A DNA stretch of 64,000 bases, from NCBI GenBank assembly GCA_964519895.1, contig CAZFLE010000005.1, forward strand, positions 62,001-126,000, read 5' to 3'. The notes under the pieces were generated by a model. It had not been told where the DNA came from, made no database searches, and saw only the letters and a program-made list of their open reading frames with translations. This stretch comes from CAYFPX01 sp964519895. GTDB taxonomy: Bacteria; Myxococcota_A; UBA796; CAJQPC01. Of this stretch, positions 24,624 through 36,002 are shown one piece after another. Both the position numbers and the translations under genes were made by a program. Each line of letters starts with the position of its first letter. Within the stretch, counting starts at the first letter, position 1.

Positions 24624-27600
24624 TCACAGACAAGCCATCTGGACCTCCAGCGCCCGGGCCTCGTCGTCCCGGTCCAGCTGGCGCAGCACGATCGCCGCCA
24701 GGTGCCACAGGCGCCGGACACGATCCGGGCGGCCGATGGCTTGGGCCGCCTGGGCTGCCGCGAGCAACAGGTCGACGTAGTCGGACTCCGATGCATTGCC
24801 CGCTCTCACGGCCTCGGTCAGTTCCCGCAGCGGCTGCCGGAGAGGCTCATCTGGGTCATCGCCTGCTCGGTAGCGCAGGACCAGCGCCGCCGCCGGGGCC
24901 ATGATCCCGGTCAGCCCGAGCCGACCGACCGTCAGCCACAGGCTCTCCGCCCGGGCCCGGGCCCGCTGGTGCTGGCCCCGGGCGATGAGCACCAGGACCT
25001 GGTTCAGCCGAGGCAGCCAGGCGACTGCGGCCCCGGTCTGGGCGAGCAGCTCCACCGCGCGGTCATAGGCGTCCTCTGCCCCGGCCAGGTCGCCTCGCAG
25101 CCGATGCACCTCGCCGAGCGCCACCCAGGCCTCGCCTGCGAACCTTGGGCTGCACCGGGCGTAGGGCAGCGCCAGGATCTCCTGGTTGAGGGCGACGCAC
25201 TCGGCGTAGTCCGCCAGGTGGAGGGCCAGGCGAGCGCGGGTACGCAGCAGGTAGACCCGGGCCCACTCGGAGCCCCCGGCCGCCACCTGGGCCGACGCTT
25301 CGTCCAGCAAGGAGCCCACTTCGCTCAGCCGGCCGTCGATGCTCTGACGCTCGAATTGCCCCGCCGCGGACTCGACCAGGGCCTCGGTGTCGCCGGACTG
25401 CCTCGCGAGCGCCCAGGCCTCCACCGCGTGGCGCTCTCCGGCCGCCGGGTCACGGTCCCCGTGCTCCAGCCGCCCGAGCAGAGCCAGGGTGCGTGCACGC
25501 AACACCGGGTGGGACGCCGCTGGCAGCCGCTGGAGCAGGCCGCGACCCTGGACCAGGCCGGGCTGGAAGTCGCCCGCCTCGAGGTGGCGGCGGACCTCGA
25601 CGATCTCGAGGGCCAGCTGGTGGCGATCGCCGGCCCCCAGTCCGGCCTCGCCGATGGCTCGGCGGGCCAGGACCAGGGCCTGGGCCCCGGCGACCAGATC
25701 CACCGCCTGCACCGCCGCACGGGCGCTCTCGACCAGCAGGGGCACCGCCTCGAGGGGGCGCCCTGCCGCCAGCAGGTGGCGGGCGCGGCGGTCGTCCAGG
25801 GCCGGCTCTCCGTCCAGCGCCTCGGCCCAGGCCTGGTGGTGGGCCCGAAGCCGGCCGCCGGAACGGGCCCGCGCTCGCAGGAGCTCACGGGTCGCCAGGG
25901 GCAGGATCAGGTGCTCGTCCTGCTGGCGGGCGAGTCCCCGGCGAACCAGCAGCCCGGCCGCCGGACCCAGCCGGCCTCCCTGGAGCCGAGCCAGGGGAAC
26001 CAGACCATCCCAGCACGCCAGCCGCTCCAGGGCTTGCCAGGTCGATTCATCGATGGCGCCGAGCAGGCGACGGACCGTCGCCGCCCAGACGTCGCTGGTC
26101 GACGCCGGGGCCCCCGCCTCGAGCTCGCCGGCCAGGTTGTACCCGTCCGGGCCCGGCACGAGCCCGCCCGCAGCCACGTGGTGGCGCACCAGGGCGACCG
26201 CCCGCCCAGGGTTGCCGGCTGACGCCTGCAGCACGCGGCCGACCAGGTCGCGACTCAGCGGGGCCAGGGCCCTGATGGCCTGGGCCAGGCTCCGGTCATC
26301 GAGGGGGTCCAACACGATGCGGTCGGCCTGGCACAGCGACAACAGCTCGCTGGCGTGGGGGTCTTCCGGTCCATCCAGCGCGGTCGTGACCAACGCCAGG
26401 GGCCGACCCAGCAGGCCGGGGAGCCACCGCCCCAGCACGCCCGCCAGGCCCGGATCCCGGTGCAGGTCATCGACCACCAGCAGGACAGGACCCCGATCCA
26501 ACTGGGCCCCGAGGGCCGCGGCGCCGGCCGTCCAGGACCACGCCAGGCCACCCCGGAGCTGCAGGCCCTGACCTGCTCGGACCAGTGCAGCGTGCAGACA
26601 GTCGGCGCGGCCCTGTCCGTCGGCCCGGACCAGGACCGCCGTGGCGACCCCGAGCTCGCGGACCCGGCGCACCAGTCCTTCGACCAGCGCCGTGCGGCCG
26701 ATGCCCGGCGGGCCTGTCACGTGCGCCGCTGCGCAGTGGCCCGTCCTCCGCGCGCTTCGCACGGCGCGCCAGAGGGCGTCACAGGCATCGGCGCGGCCCT
26801 GCAGAGCAGGCACCCGGTGGTCGACCAGGCCCAGGCCCGCACCCATGGGCACCGGCGCAGGCTCGCCCCGTGGCCGCCGCCAGTCGGGGGTGCCGTCCGT
26901 CGCGGGCTGGCCATCGAGCGCCCGGAGGGCCGCCAGGGCCTGGGCCGCGGACCCCGGCCGAGCCGTCGGGTCCTTGGCCAGCAGCCACCGTCGCCAGGCA
27001 TCGAAGCCCGGAGGCCATGGACCGCCATCGGGGAGCGGCGCCGGCTCCTGGTGCAGGTGGGCATGGAACAGCTGCTCCGTGGAGCGACCGGCATAGACGG
27101 GCCGACCCGTGGCCAGCACGGTGGCCAGCCCGCCCACGGCGTACAGATCCGTCGCCGGACTCAGCGGGGCCGACCCGGGCCGGACCTGCTCCGGGGCCAT
27201 GAAGTCCGGGGTGCCGCTCACCGCGCGCCGGTCCTGGGACCCCAAGGCGTGGGTCAGCCCGAAGTCGGTGATGAGGACCCGCCCGGCACTGTCCACCAAC
27301 AGGTTCTCGGGCTTCACGTCCAGGTGCAGCACGCCCAAGGCGTGGGCATGGGCCAGGGCATCGAGCACCTGGTCCAACCGGTCCCGCAGCACGGTCCAGT
27401 CCCCGGCCCCGTCTCGGGGGTCCAGGCTCGACTCGGCCAGGGACATGACCACATAGGGCGAAGCTGGACGGAGCCCGTCCAGGCTGGTCCACGACGCCAC
27501 GTCATCCACCACCCCGGTGTCCAGCACCTGGACGACCCCAGGGTGGTCCAGCCGGGCCATGGCCCGGCCCTCGGTCTCCAGCGCGGCCACGATGGCCCGG

Positions 27601-28826
27601 CGCTGGGCTCCGCTGCCCGTCAGGACCTTGATGGCAACGACCTGGTCGTCCTGGACGTGCACCGCTCGCCAGACGACCCCCATCGCCCCGGCCCCGAGCC
27701 GGTGCTGGAGCTGGAAGGGGCCCAAGAGCGGCGCGGCGCCCTGGGCCCCCAGCCGGGTCACCGCCCTCTGGACGGCGCCTTGGATCGCGCTGTCTCCGAG
27801 CCCCACCGCCTGAGCGTGCACCAGTCTCCAGCACCGCAGGGCGAGGGTCGGCCAGCTGGACTCCTCGCAGCGCTCGGCGGCCACCTGGAGCGCGGTGAGC
27901 AGGTCCACGTCCGCCAGCGGCTGGGCCACCAGCAGCGACTCCGCTCGAAACAGGTGCTGGCCGGTCTCCCGATCCTTGCCACGGGCCGCGGCCAGGGCCA
28001 GCTGGACCAGCACGGGGAAGGCTTCGCGCCAAGGCACTGGGTCTCGGCCGGGATCGGCCAGGTCCCACTGGCCCCGCTGCAGGTGGAGCAGGGCCCGGTT
28101 GTGCTTCACGATGACGGCGCGGCCGGGGGCGTGTCGGGCCGCGGTCTCCAGGGCTTCGTCATAGGCCGCCAGGGCCAGGTCCCAGTGTCCGGCCCGGCGC
28201 CTCACGTCCCCCAGGGTGTTGAGCACCCAGACCAGGTCGTCGCCGTTGCCTCGCTGGCGGATCAGTGCCACGGCCCGGTCCAGGGCCTCGAATGCCTGCT
28301 CGGTCTGGCCCAGCCTGGCCCGCACGTCGCCCAGGTGCGCCAGGACCTGGGCCTCGACCTCGCTTGCCCCGTCGCGCACCACCGGACCGGCCCAAGCGGA
28401 CTCGAGCAGCGCGAGGGCCTGGGTGTGGTGTCCCCGGTGCACCCCGCTCAGGCTGCGCTGGCAGAGCAGCCGGGCCAGCGATGCCGGGTCGCCGCCCTGC
28501 TCCCATGCGGCCTGAGCGCTGGCCCAGGCCACGTCGGCCTCGCGGAACCTGCCCAGCCGCTCCAGAGCCCGGGCCTGCTCCAGCCAGGCGGTGCCGATCG
28601 CCTGGTGGTCGTCGTCCGGCAGCTCCCGCACGGCCCGGCCCAGCAGGGCTGCGGCGTCGTGGTGGTGCATTGCGAGCGCCAGGAGCCGGGCCAACAGGAC
28701 CGCAGCCGGGCCCACGCCCTGTTCCTGTTGCTCTGCGGACTCCAGGCCCTCGCGGGCCAGCGCGATAGCCTGGGCCAGCTGTCCCTCGCGGAACAGGTCC
28801 CAGCAGCGGTCGGCCACGCCGCTCAC
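24624..28826 (-). CDS. Ser/Thr kinase - AAA ATPase - TPR regulator with TPR N-terminus
   Basis: 1400 residues from GTG 28826, overlapping the esterase stop (GTGA). Residues 1-360 are TPR-like. The Hanks kinase domain spans about 370-640: glycine loop GAGAMGVVWRA, VVAIKVL, catalytic HLDVKPENLL near 500 (HLD instead of HRD), ITDFGL, and APE in DFMAPEQ. A P-loop ATPase follows at about 690-1000 with Walker A GPPGIGRT, where the usual Lys is Arg, and Walker B VLLVVDDLH. TPR repeats fill 1000-1400. The order resembles PknB-AAA-TPR regulators of myxobacteria. Kinase activity is likely; ATP use by the second domain is doubtful because of the Arg. Confidence 0.85.
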   Translation of the reverse strand: MSGVADRCWDLFREGQLAQAIALAREGLESAEQQEQGVGPAAVLLARLLALAMHHHDAAALLGRAVRELPDDDHQAIGTAWLEQARALERLGRFREADVAWASAQAAWEQGGDPASLARLLCQRSLSGVHRGHHTQALALLESAWAGPVVRDGASEVEAQVLAHLGDVRARLGQTEQAFEALDRAVALIRQRGNGDDLVWVLNTLGDVRRRAGHWDLALAAYDEALETAARHAPGRAVIVKHNRALLHLQRGQWDLADPGRDPVPWREAFPVLVQLALAAARGKDRETGQHLFRAESLLVAQPLADVDLLTALQVAAERCEESSWPTLALRCWRLVHAQAVGLGDSAIQGAVQRAVTRLGAQGAAPLLGPFQLQHRLGAGAMGVVWRAVHVQDDQVVAIKVLTGSGAQRRAIVAALETEGRAMARLDHPGVVQVLDTGVVDDVASWTSLDGLRPASPYVVMSLAESSLDPRDGAGDWTVLRDRLDQVLDALAHAHALGVLHLDVKPENLLVDSAGRVLITDFGLTHALGSQDRRAVSGTPDFMAPEQVRPGSAPLSPATDLYAVGGLATVLATGRPVYAGRSTEQLFHAHLHQEPAPLPDGGPWPPGFDAWRRWLLAKDPTARPGSAAQALAALRALDGQPATDGTPDWRRPRGEPAPVPMGAGLGLVDHRVPALQGRADACDALWRAVRSARRTGHCAAAHVTGPPGIGRTALVEGLVRRVRELGVATAVLVRADGQGRADCLHAALVRAGQGLQLRGGLAWSWTAGAAALGAQLDRGPVLLVVDDLHRDPGLAGVLGRWLPGLLGRPLALVTTALDGPEDPHASELLSLCQADRIVLDPLDDRSLAQAIRALAPLSRDLVGRVLQASAGNPGRAVALVRHHVAAGGLVPGPDGYNLAGELEAGAPASTSDVWAATVRRLLGAIDESTWQALERLACWDGLVPLARLQGGRLGPAAGLLVRRGLARQQDEHLILPLATRELLRARARSGGRLRAHHQAWAEALDGEPALDDRRARHLLAAGRPLEAVPLLVESARAAVQAVDLVAGAQALVLARRAIGEAGLGAGDRHQLALEIVEVRRHLEAGDFQPGLVQGRGLLQRLPAASHPVLRARTLALLGRLEHGDRDPAAGERHAVEAWALARQSGDTEALVESAAGQFERQSIDGRLSEVGSLLDEASAQVAAGGSEWARVYLLRTRARLALHLADYAECVALNQEILALPYARCSPRFAGEAWVALGEVHRLRGDLAGAEDAYDRAVELLAQTGAAVAWLPRLNQVLVLIARGQHQRARARAESLWLTVGRLGLTGIMAPAAALVLRYRAGDDPDEPLRQPLRELTEAVRAGNASESDYVDLLLAAAQAAQAIGRPDRVRRLWHLAAIVLRQLDRDDEARALEVQMACL

Positions 28827-29455
28827 CCCGCCAACCCCAGCATGTCGACGAAGGCCTGGCGGATGTCCGCCAGATCCGGCCCGATCGTGTGGGTCTTGTC
28901 GTAGGTGCGGAAGTCCAGGGGCAGGCCCGCGGCCTTGAGCGTCTGCACCTGAGCCACGGTGTCCGCATAGGGCAGGACCTCGTCCTGGCGCCCATGGGTG
29001 ACCAGCCATGGCCGGGCCTTGGCGGCGTCGGACAGCTCGCCGGCGACCGTCGCGGCGTCCGGGCAGTACCCGGAGATCCCGATGCAGCCGGCGAGCGTGC
29101 GCGCGGTGCGCCCACCCCACTCCAGGGTCAACAGGCACCCCTGGCTGAACCCGAACAGCACGATCTGCTCCGGCGGGAAGCCCTGGCCAGCCAGCTCGTC
29201 GAACAGGTGGTCGAGCAGCAGCCGGCTGCGCGCGACGCCGGGTCCGTGCTCGGGCGGCAGCCCGTACCAGCTGTAGCCGCCGTACCAGGGGTCCGGCGCG
29301 TTGGCGAGGAGCCAGGTGACTCCGGGGAGGGCGACCGTGCCGGGCATCCAGTGGAAGCCTGCCGAGCTGTCCCCGCGTCCGTGCAGGACCACCACCAGCT
29401 TGCCGCTGGGCTCTTCGGGGGCGGCGAGCTCGCAGCGGAGGGAGTCGATGCGCAT
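28823..29455 (-). CDS. Carboxylesterase/acyl-protein thioesterase-like hydrolase
   Basis: 210 residues from ATG 29455, cytoplasmic. The alpha/beta-hydrolase triad is complete: nucleophile in GFSQGC, acid in GRQDEVLPYADT and histidine in YDKTHTIGPD. VVLHGRGDSSAGFHW forms the oxyanion loop. Size and motifs fit the phospholipase/carboxylesterase 2 family (YpfH, acyl-protein thioesterase). Natural substrates are medium-chain esters or phosphoester-lipids; not decidable here. It overlaps the downstream kinase-ATPase gene by four bases, so esterase and kinase are co-translated, an unusual partnership without an obvious metabolic link. Confidence 0.8.
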   Translation of the reverse strand: MRIDSLRCELAAPEEPSGKLVVVLHGRGDSSAGFHWMPGTVALPGVTWLLANAPDPWYGGYSWYGLPPEHGPGVARSRLLLDHLFDELAGQGFPPEQIVLFGFSQGCLLTLEWGGRTARTLAGCIGISGYCPDAATVAGELSDAAKARPWLVTHGRQDEVLPYADTVAQVQTLKAAGLPLDFRTYDKTHTIGPDLADIRQAFVDMLGLAG

Positions 29456-29505
29456 GGTTTGGAGCTAACGCCGTGCCTCGTTTAGAACCGATGGAGACCC
29501 GCATC

Positions 29506-29539
29506 GACTTCAGAATAGAAGTACTTTCAATTTGAAGTC
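29506..29539 (-). promoter_or_regulatory. AT-rich nested inverted repeat upstream of the esterase
   Basis: GACTTCA (29506-29512) and TGAAGTC (29533-29539) form perfect seven-base arms; inside lie ACTTC/GAAGT and TTCAATTTGAA palindromes. The stretch stands out by low GC, about 50 bases before the esterase start. It may be an operator or a hairpin. Confidence 0.35.
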
Positions 29540-29601
29540 CTGATCAACGACGGCTACCTCGTGCGTACCGAAGGCCGTGTCCGGTTCCGCTCCGCCCTTG
29601 C

Positions 29602-30081
29602 TCAGGGACTGGTGGAGGGCGCACCATGGGAATTGAGCCCCTCCGCCAGGTCGTCCACCAACCGCCCCAGCTGCTCCCGGGTGACCTCGAAGGCCTCGCG
29701 CTCGCGCCCGCCCTGGGGCTTGGCCTTCCAGCGCTCCAGGGTGGCGCCCTCTCCGTCCAGGCCGACCTCGAAGTACCGCTTGCCGCGCATGTCGCCGGGA
29801 TCCGAACGCAAGACGCCGCCGCCCAGGCGATCATCGACCTCGACCGGGACCAGCCGCTCACCGAGCCCGCGCACCCGCTCACAGATTCCGGTGGCCTGCT
29901 GCTCCAGCGGCCCCGGATTCCGCGACTCCACCCGCACCCGATGCACCTTGGCGCCGATGGGGCCCTTGGCCGACAGGTCCACCTCGACCGTGCCGGCCTC
30001 GCCGTCGACCATCACCCGACCACCGCCCACACCGGGCAGCTCCAGCTTGTCGCGCAGGGCATCGGAGAGTCGAGAGCTCAC
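29602..30081 (-). CDS. Hypothetical cytoplasmic protein coupled to spoVR
   Basis: 159 residues from GTG 30081, overlapping the spoVR stop by GTGA, so it is the last gene of the prkA-yeaH-spoVR unit. Composition is charged and soluble, with a Gly-rich beta-like start (LPGVGGGRVMVDGEAGTVEVDLSAKGPIG) and VPVEVDDRLGGGVLRSDPGD, then KRYFEVGLDGEGATLERWKAKP. No signal peptide, no transmembrane segment, no motif I recognise. Co-transcription and overlap make it a candidate new member of the PrkA-YeaH-SpoVR module. Confidence 0.65.
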   Translation of the reverse strand: MSSRLSDALRDKLELPGVGGGRVMVDGEAGTVEVDLSAKGPIGAKVHRVRVESRNPGPLEQQATGICERVRGLGERLVPVEVDDRLGGGVLRSDPGDMRGKRYFEVGLDGEGATLERWKAKPQGGREREAFEVTREQLGRLVDDLAEGLNSHGAPSTSP

Positions 30082-31598
30082 TTGGCGGCCTTCCGGGTCT
30101 CCTTGGAGAATTCCTCTCCATCATGGTGCAGGACGATGGCCTTGCCGTCGACCGTGGTCTCCAGGTGCACCGGGCGCCCCCACAGGAGCGCCAGGTTGCT
30201 CAGGGTGCGCTGAGCCCAGTCCAGCTGGATGTCGACGCCCTCCCAGATGTGCTCGACGCAGAGCTCGCCCCGGTTTCCGTGGTTGCCGTCGATGACCTGG
30301 ATCCGCGGCTGGCCCCGGTTTGTGAGCATGAAGAGCAGCTTCTGCTTCACGGCCCTGAAGTCGGTGCTGGAGATCACGTACTCGTTGCGGCGCTTGTCGA
30401 AGTCCCAGGTGAAGATGCCATGCTGACGCACGAAGTCCTCGGTCAGGAACTCGTCGATGAAGGTGACGTCGTTGTGGGTGCGGCGGACCTCGAAGATTTT
30501 CTTGCGACCCAGCATGACGCCGGTGTCCCAATTCTTGCGACGGGTGTGGTCCGTGCACTCCAGCCACTCCTTGCCGAACTGGCCGCGGTTCCAGCGCTGC
30601 TCGACGTCTCGCCAGAGCTCGACCCCGATCTTGTAGGGATTGAACTGCCCAGGCCGGGTGGCGACCGTGCCCGAGTGGTGATCGGCGTACTCGATGACCT
30701 CGGCGCTGGTCAGGATGTCGTGGGTCATCATGTGGGTGTGCCAATAGGTGGCCCACCCCTCATTCATGACCTTGGTCTGGCCCTGGGGCGCGAAGTAGTA
30801 CGATTCTTCACGAATAATGTTCAGCACATCGGCCTGCCAGGCCTTCATGCGACCGTGTTCCAACAGGAAGTACAGGACGTCCTTCTGGGGGTCCTCGGGG
30901 AACTTGGCCTGCTTCTCCTGTTCCTCGGCGTGCTTGCGGCGTTGCTCGGCCAGGAACTCCGGCGGGTTGATGTACTTGTCCATGTACCCGCGGGCCGGCA
31001 GCTTGTGCACGCCGTCCGGGTGATCCAGGGGCACGTCGGGCCGCTTGCGCTCCCTCACGATGTGGGGACGGTGGGGGTCGATCAGGTTGTCGACGGAGAG
31101 ACAGATGTCGATCCAGGACTCGACCTCGTCGTGGCCCACCCGGTCGATGTAGCGACGGATCCGCGAGCCGTGGTTGGCCATCTGGTCGAGCATCTTGCGG
31201 TTCGTCGGCGCGAACCACAGGTTGTTCTTGAAGAAGTCCACGTGGCCCAGCACGTGGGCCATGACCAATTTCTGATCCACAAATGTGTTGTTGTCGAGCA
31301 GGTAGGCGTACGAGGGGTCTGTGTTGATGACCATCTCGTAGATCTTCTGGAGTCCCCACTCGTACCCCTTGGACATCTCCAGGTACTCCATGCCGAACTT
31401 CCAGTGGGGGTAGCGCACCGGGAAGCCGCCGTAGCTGGCGAGCATGTTGATCTCGTCGTAGCGACACATCACGAACACGGTCTCGAAGAAGTCCAGCCCA
31501 TAGGACTCGCCCAGGCCGACGATCATCGAACGGGCCTCTTCCAGCTCCGCCGGCAGCTTGCGGCGGTCGCCCTTCATGAAGTCGGTGCCAGCGCCCAT
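30078..31598 (-). CDS. spoVR: SpoVR family protein
   Basis: 506 residues from ATG 31598. The family opening is clear (ELEEARSMIVGLGESYGLDFFETVFVMCRYDEINMLASYGGFPVRYPHW) and continues with KGYEWGLQKIYEMVINTDPSYAYLLDNN and HVLGHVDFFKNN. SpoVR acts in spore cortex formation in Bacillus; in non-sporing proteobacteria it is encoded with yeaG/prkA and yeaH as a stationary-phase or stress module. The protein is a cytoplasmic, probably metal-binding fold of unknown chemistry. It lies seven bases after the DUF444 gene and is coupled by GTGA to the following hypothetical gene. Confidence 0.95.
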   Translation of the reverse strand: MGAGTDFMKGDRRKLPAELEEARSMIVGLGESYGLDFFETVFVMCRYDEINMLASYGGFPVRYPHWKFGMEYLEMSKGYEWGLQKIYEMVINTDPSYAYLLDNNTFVDQKLVMAHVLGHVDFFKNNLWFAPTNRKMLDQMANHGSRIRRYIDRVGHDEVESWIDICLSVDNLIDPHRPHIVRERKRPDVPLDHPDGVHKLPARGYMDKYINPPEFLAEQRRKHAEEQEKQAKFPEDPQKDVLYFLLEHGRMKAWQADVLNIIREESYYFAPQGQTKVMNEGWATYWHTHMMTHDILTSAEVIEYADHHSGTVATRPGQFNPYKIGVELWRDVEQRWNRGQFGKEWLECTDHTRRKNWDTGVMLGRKKIFEVRRTHNDVTFIDEFLTEDFVRQHGIFTWDFDKRRNEYVISSTDFRAVKQKLLFMLTNRGQPRIQVIDGNHGNRGELCVEHIWEGVDIQLDWAQRTLSNLALLWGRPVHLETTVDGKAIVLHHDGEEFSKETRKAAK

Positions 31599-31605
31599 CG
31601 GTGCC

Positions 31606-32685
31606 TCAGTTGCCCGCGGCCAGGAACCCCTTGATGGAGTCCATGATCGCGTCGCGGTCTGGGATGCGTGTCAGGACGACCGAGTCCTGGTCCTTGAAGT
31701 GTTCCTCGAGGTCCTTGATGAACTGTCCGGAGCCATATTCCGACTCCACCTGGCCATAGGAGAACTGGTTTGCGACCGGCAGCATCCGGGTCTTGAGCAG
31801 CTCCATGCAGGCCCGGGTGTCGGCGGCGGACCAGTTGTCGCCGTCGGAGAAGTGGAAGGGGTAGATGTTCCACTCCTGGACCGGGTAGTCCTCGTCGAGC
31901 ATGCGCATGGCCAGGTTGTAGGCGCTCGAGATCAAGGTGCCCCCGGACTCCCGGGTGCGAAAAAATGTGTCACGGTCGACTTCGCGGGCCACGGCATCGT
32001 GGATGATGAAGCGGGTGACGACGTTCTTGTACTGGTGGCGCAGCCAGGTGTCGATCCAGAACGTCTCCAGCCGCACGATCTCCTTTTGCTCCTGGCCCAT
32101 GGATCCAGACACGTCCATCATGTAGAGGACGACTGCGGCGCTCTGGGGGTTGGTCTGGGCCTTCCAGGTCCGGTAGCGGCGGTCTTCCTTGTAGGGGATC
32201 ACGATGGGGTTCCCACCGTCGTAGGTGCCGCTTGCGATCTGTCGCTTCAAAGCCGTCTTGTAGGTGCGCCGGCCGTGCCGCAGGGCCTCGGGCCCCTGCT
32301 TGGAGATGCCGATGTAGCGGTCCTTGGCGCTGGTGATCTCTTTCTGTCCCCGGGGCTCGATGTTCGGCAGCTCGAGCTCTTCGCCCAGGATCTCGGCCAG
32401 CTCCTCCAGCGAGATGTCCACCTCGAGCAGGTGTTCGCCGGCCTGGTCGCCCGCTTCGCCCTGGCCGGATCCCTCGCCTTCGCCTTCGCCCTGGCCGACC
32501 CCGCCCATGTTCTTGCCGTAACGGAAGCGCGGGATCTGGATCTGGGGCAGCGGGATCGAGACGACCTTGTCGCCCTGCTTGCCCAACAGCTCACCGCTGC
32601 CCATGTAGCGGCGCAGGTCCTTGCGCATCCGGCCCTTCACGATGGACCGGAAGCGGTGCAGGTCGTTCTCGATGGGCAGCGGCAT
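31606..32685 (-). CDS. yeaH: DUF444 family protein (YeaH/YhbH)
   Basis: 359 residues from ATG 32685. Starts PLPIENDLHRFRSIVKGRMRKDLRRYMG as in the family. A Gly/Glu/Gln-rich stretch (GEGEGEGSGQGEAGD) follows, then VWA-like MIDAS elements (MMDVSGSMGQEQKEIVR, DxSxS). The family is encoded with PrkA and SpoVR; YhbH is sporulation-related in Bacillus and a stress module member in enterobacteria. The role is likely a scaffold or adaptor acting with PrkA, in the cytoplasm. Seven bases separate it from both neighbours, consistent with one transcript. Confidence 0.93.
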   Translation of the reverse strand: MPLPIENDLHRFRSIVKGRMRKDLRRYMGSGELLGKQGDKVVSIPLPQIQIPRFRYGKNMGGVGQGEGEGEGSGQGEAGDQAGEHLLEVDISLEELAEILGEELELPNIEPRGQKEITSAKDRYIGISKQGPEALRHGRRTYKTALKRQIASGTYDGGNPIVIPYKEDRRYRTWKAQTNPQSAAVVLYMMDVSGSMGQEQKEIVRLETFWIDTWLRHQYKNVVTRFIIHDAVAREVDRDTFFRTRESGGTLISSAYNLAMRMLDEDYPVQEWNIYPFHFSDGDNWSAADTRACMELLKTRMLPVANQFSYGQVESEYGSGQFIKDLEEHFKDQDSVVLTRIPDRDAIMDSIKGFLAAGN

Positions 32686-32692
32686 GGGTGTG

Positions 32693-34747
<2,055 letters not shown>

Positions 34748-35140
34748 GGGGTCTCCTGCGGACGGGTGCTCGCCGCGCCGTGGGGCGGCGGGGTGGGCTT
34801 CCGACCTGGGCGGTCGATGGGGGGTGCCCTCACGAGGGGGTGGAGGGCGCCGCGATGCGAGAACTTACGGGTCGAGGTGGTCAGCGTCTCGAGGGTGGCG
34901 CTCGGGCCGCCCTGTCTCCACTCTGCATGAGGAACGCGGTGGGTGCAGCTCATCTTCCGGGTCCCCAGGTCGGCCGCGCAACCCAAGTCTTGAGGAAGAC
35001 TGCCTTTTTTCGGCGATGTCACGGAATGTCGCCAAGGGGACCTCCAGGCCGGCGTAATTCCCTTCGGCGCGCGGCTCCGGACCCTGTTGGATCGGGGCCC
35101 GTGCCCGCTCGACAGCGGCGACTTGGGGCACACTGGGGCT
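34748..35140. other. 393-base divergent intergenic region
   Basis: Lies between prkA (minus) and the RCC1-like lipoprotein (plus). It has no supportable gene. It holds the weak hairpin plus T-run at 34986-35010, and GGCGA/TCGCC inverted arms around 35013-35035. I see no convincing -35/-10 pair. Confidence 0.5.
34986..35010 (+). terminator. Weak terminator-like hairpin with T-run
   Basis: AGTCTT (34986-34991) pairs with AAGACT (34996-35001) over a four-base loop, and six T follow at 35005-35010. The stem has only two G:C pairs. No gene reads into it on the plus strand, so it may serve a leader or antisense transcript, or be chance. Confidence 0.25.
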
Positions 35141-36001
35141 GTGCTGCTCACGACCCTGCTGCTGGCGTGTTCTTCGCCCGCGACGACCCGCATGCTGGCC
35201 CTCGACGCTGGGCTGAGCACCCACTCCTGTGGGCTGGACGGCCGGGGTGAGGTCGTGTGCTGGGGACACACGGGCGATCCCGCCCAGATCCCGGCGGGCC
35301 CCTTCGTGGCGATCAGTGCGGGTCAGAGCCACAGCTGCGCCCTGCGGGCCGACGGCCAGGCCGTCTGCTGGGGCGACGCCAGCGACGTGACCGGCACCCC
35401 GCCAAGCGTGGCCTTCGCCCAGCTGGACGCCGGCTACAAGTTCACCTGTGGTGTGGGGGTCGATCAGCGCCTGCGCTGCTGGGGCTACAACGACAAGGGG
35501 CAGCGCAGGGCGCCCAAGGGCCCCTTCACCCAGGTCTCGACCGGCACCACCCATGCCTGTGCCCTGGCCACCGACGGGGCCGTGACCTGTTGGGGCCAGG
35601 CCGACGACGGCCGCACCGGTGCCCTGGACCAAGGGCCCCCGTGGCCCGAGCGACCGATCTCCCGGCGGGGCCCCTACACGGCCGTGAGCGCAGGCTTCAA
35701 GCACTCCTGCGCCCTGAGACCCGATGGCACCCTGGACTGCTGGGGCAGCGACACCGCAGGCCGCGCCACGTCACCGGGCGGCACCTTTCTGCAGGTCGCC
35801 ACCGGCTACCAGTTCAACTGCGGGCTGCGCGACGACCGGTCCCTCACGTGCTGGGGCGGGGGCAGCAAGGGTCAGCTGGACGCGCCGCCCGGGGCCTTCA
35901 GCTCGGTGAGCGCGGGGGACTACCACGCCTGCGCGCTGCGGCTCGACGGCGTGCCCTTCTGCTGGGGGTGGGACCTGGCGGGACAGGCGTCGCCGCCGTG
36001 A
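35141..36001 (+). CDS. RCC1-like repeat lipoprotein
   Basis: 286 residues from GTG 35141, which gives a very short lipoprotein signal (VLLTTLLLAC). About six blades follow, each with a cysteine pair around CALxxDGxxxCWG (for example SCALRADGQAVCWGD, ACALATDGAVTCWGQ, NCGLRDDRSLTCWGG). This is the same secreted RCC1/RLD-like design as in the gene at 12366-13493, without its MopE unit and linker. Disulfides between the two cysteines of each blade are inferred. No enzymatic motif. The gene ends one base before a convergent SRPBCC gene. Confidence 0.75.
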   Translation: MLLTTLLLACSSPATTRMLALDAGLSTHSCGLDGRGEVVCWGHTGDPAQIPAGPFVAISAGQSHSCALRADGQAVCWGDASDVTGTPPSVAFAQLDAGYKFTCGVGVDQRLRCWGYNDKGQRRAPKGPFTQVSTGTTHACALATDGAVTCWGQADDGRTGALDQGPPWPERPISRRGPYTAVSAGFKHSCALRPDGTLDCWGSDTAGRATSPGGTFLQVATGYQFNCGLRDDRSLTCWGGGSKGQLDAPPGAFSSVSAGDYHACALRLDGVPFCWGWDLAGQASPP

Positions 36002-36002
36002 G

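Noticed and set aside
24624..29504. Longer version of the kinase-ATPase protein
   Set aside because: The added N-terminus is out-of-frame reading of the esterase; GTG 28826 with GTGA overlap fits better.
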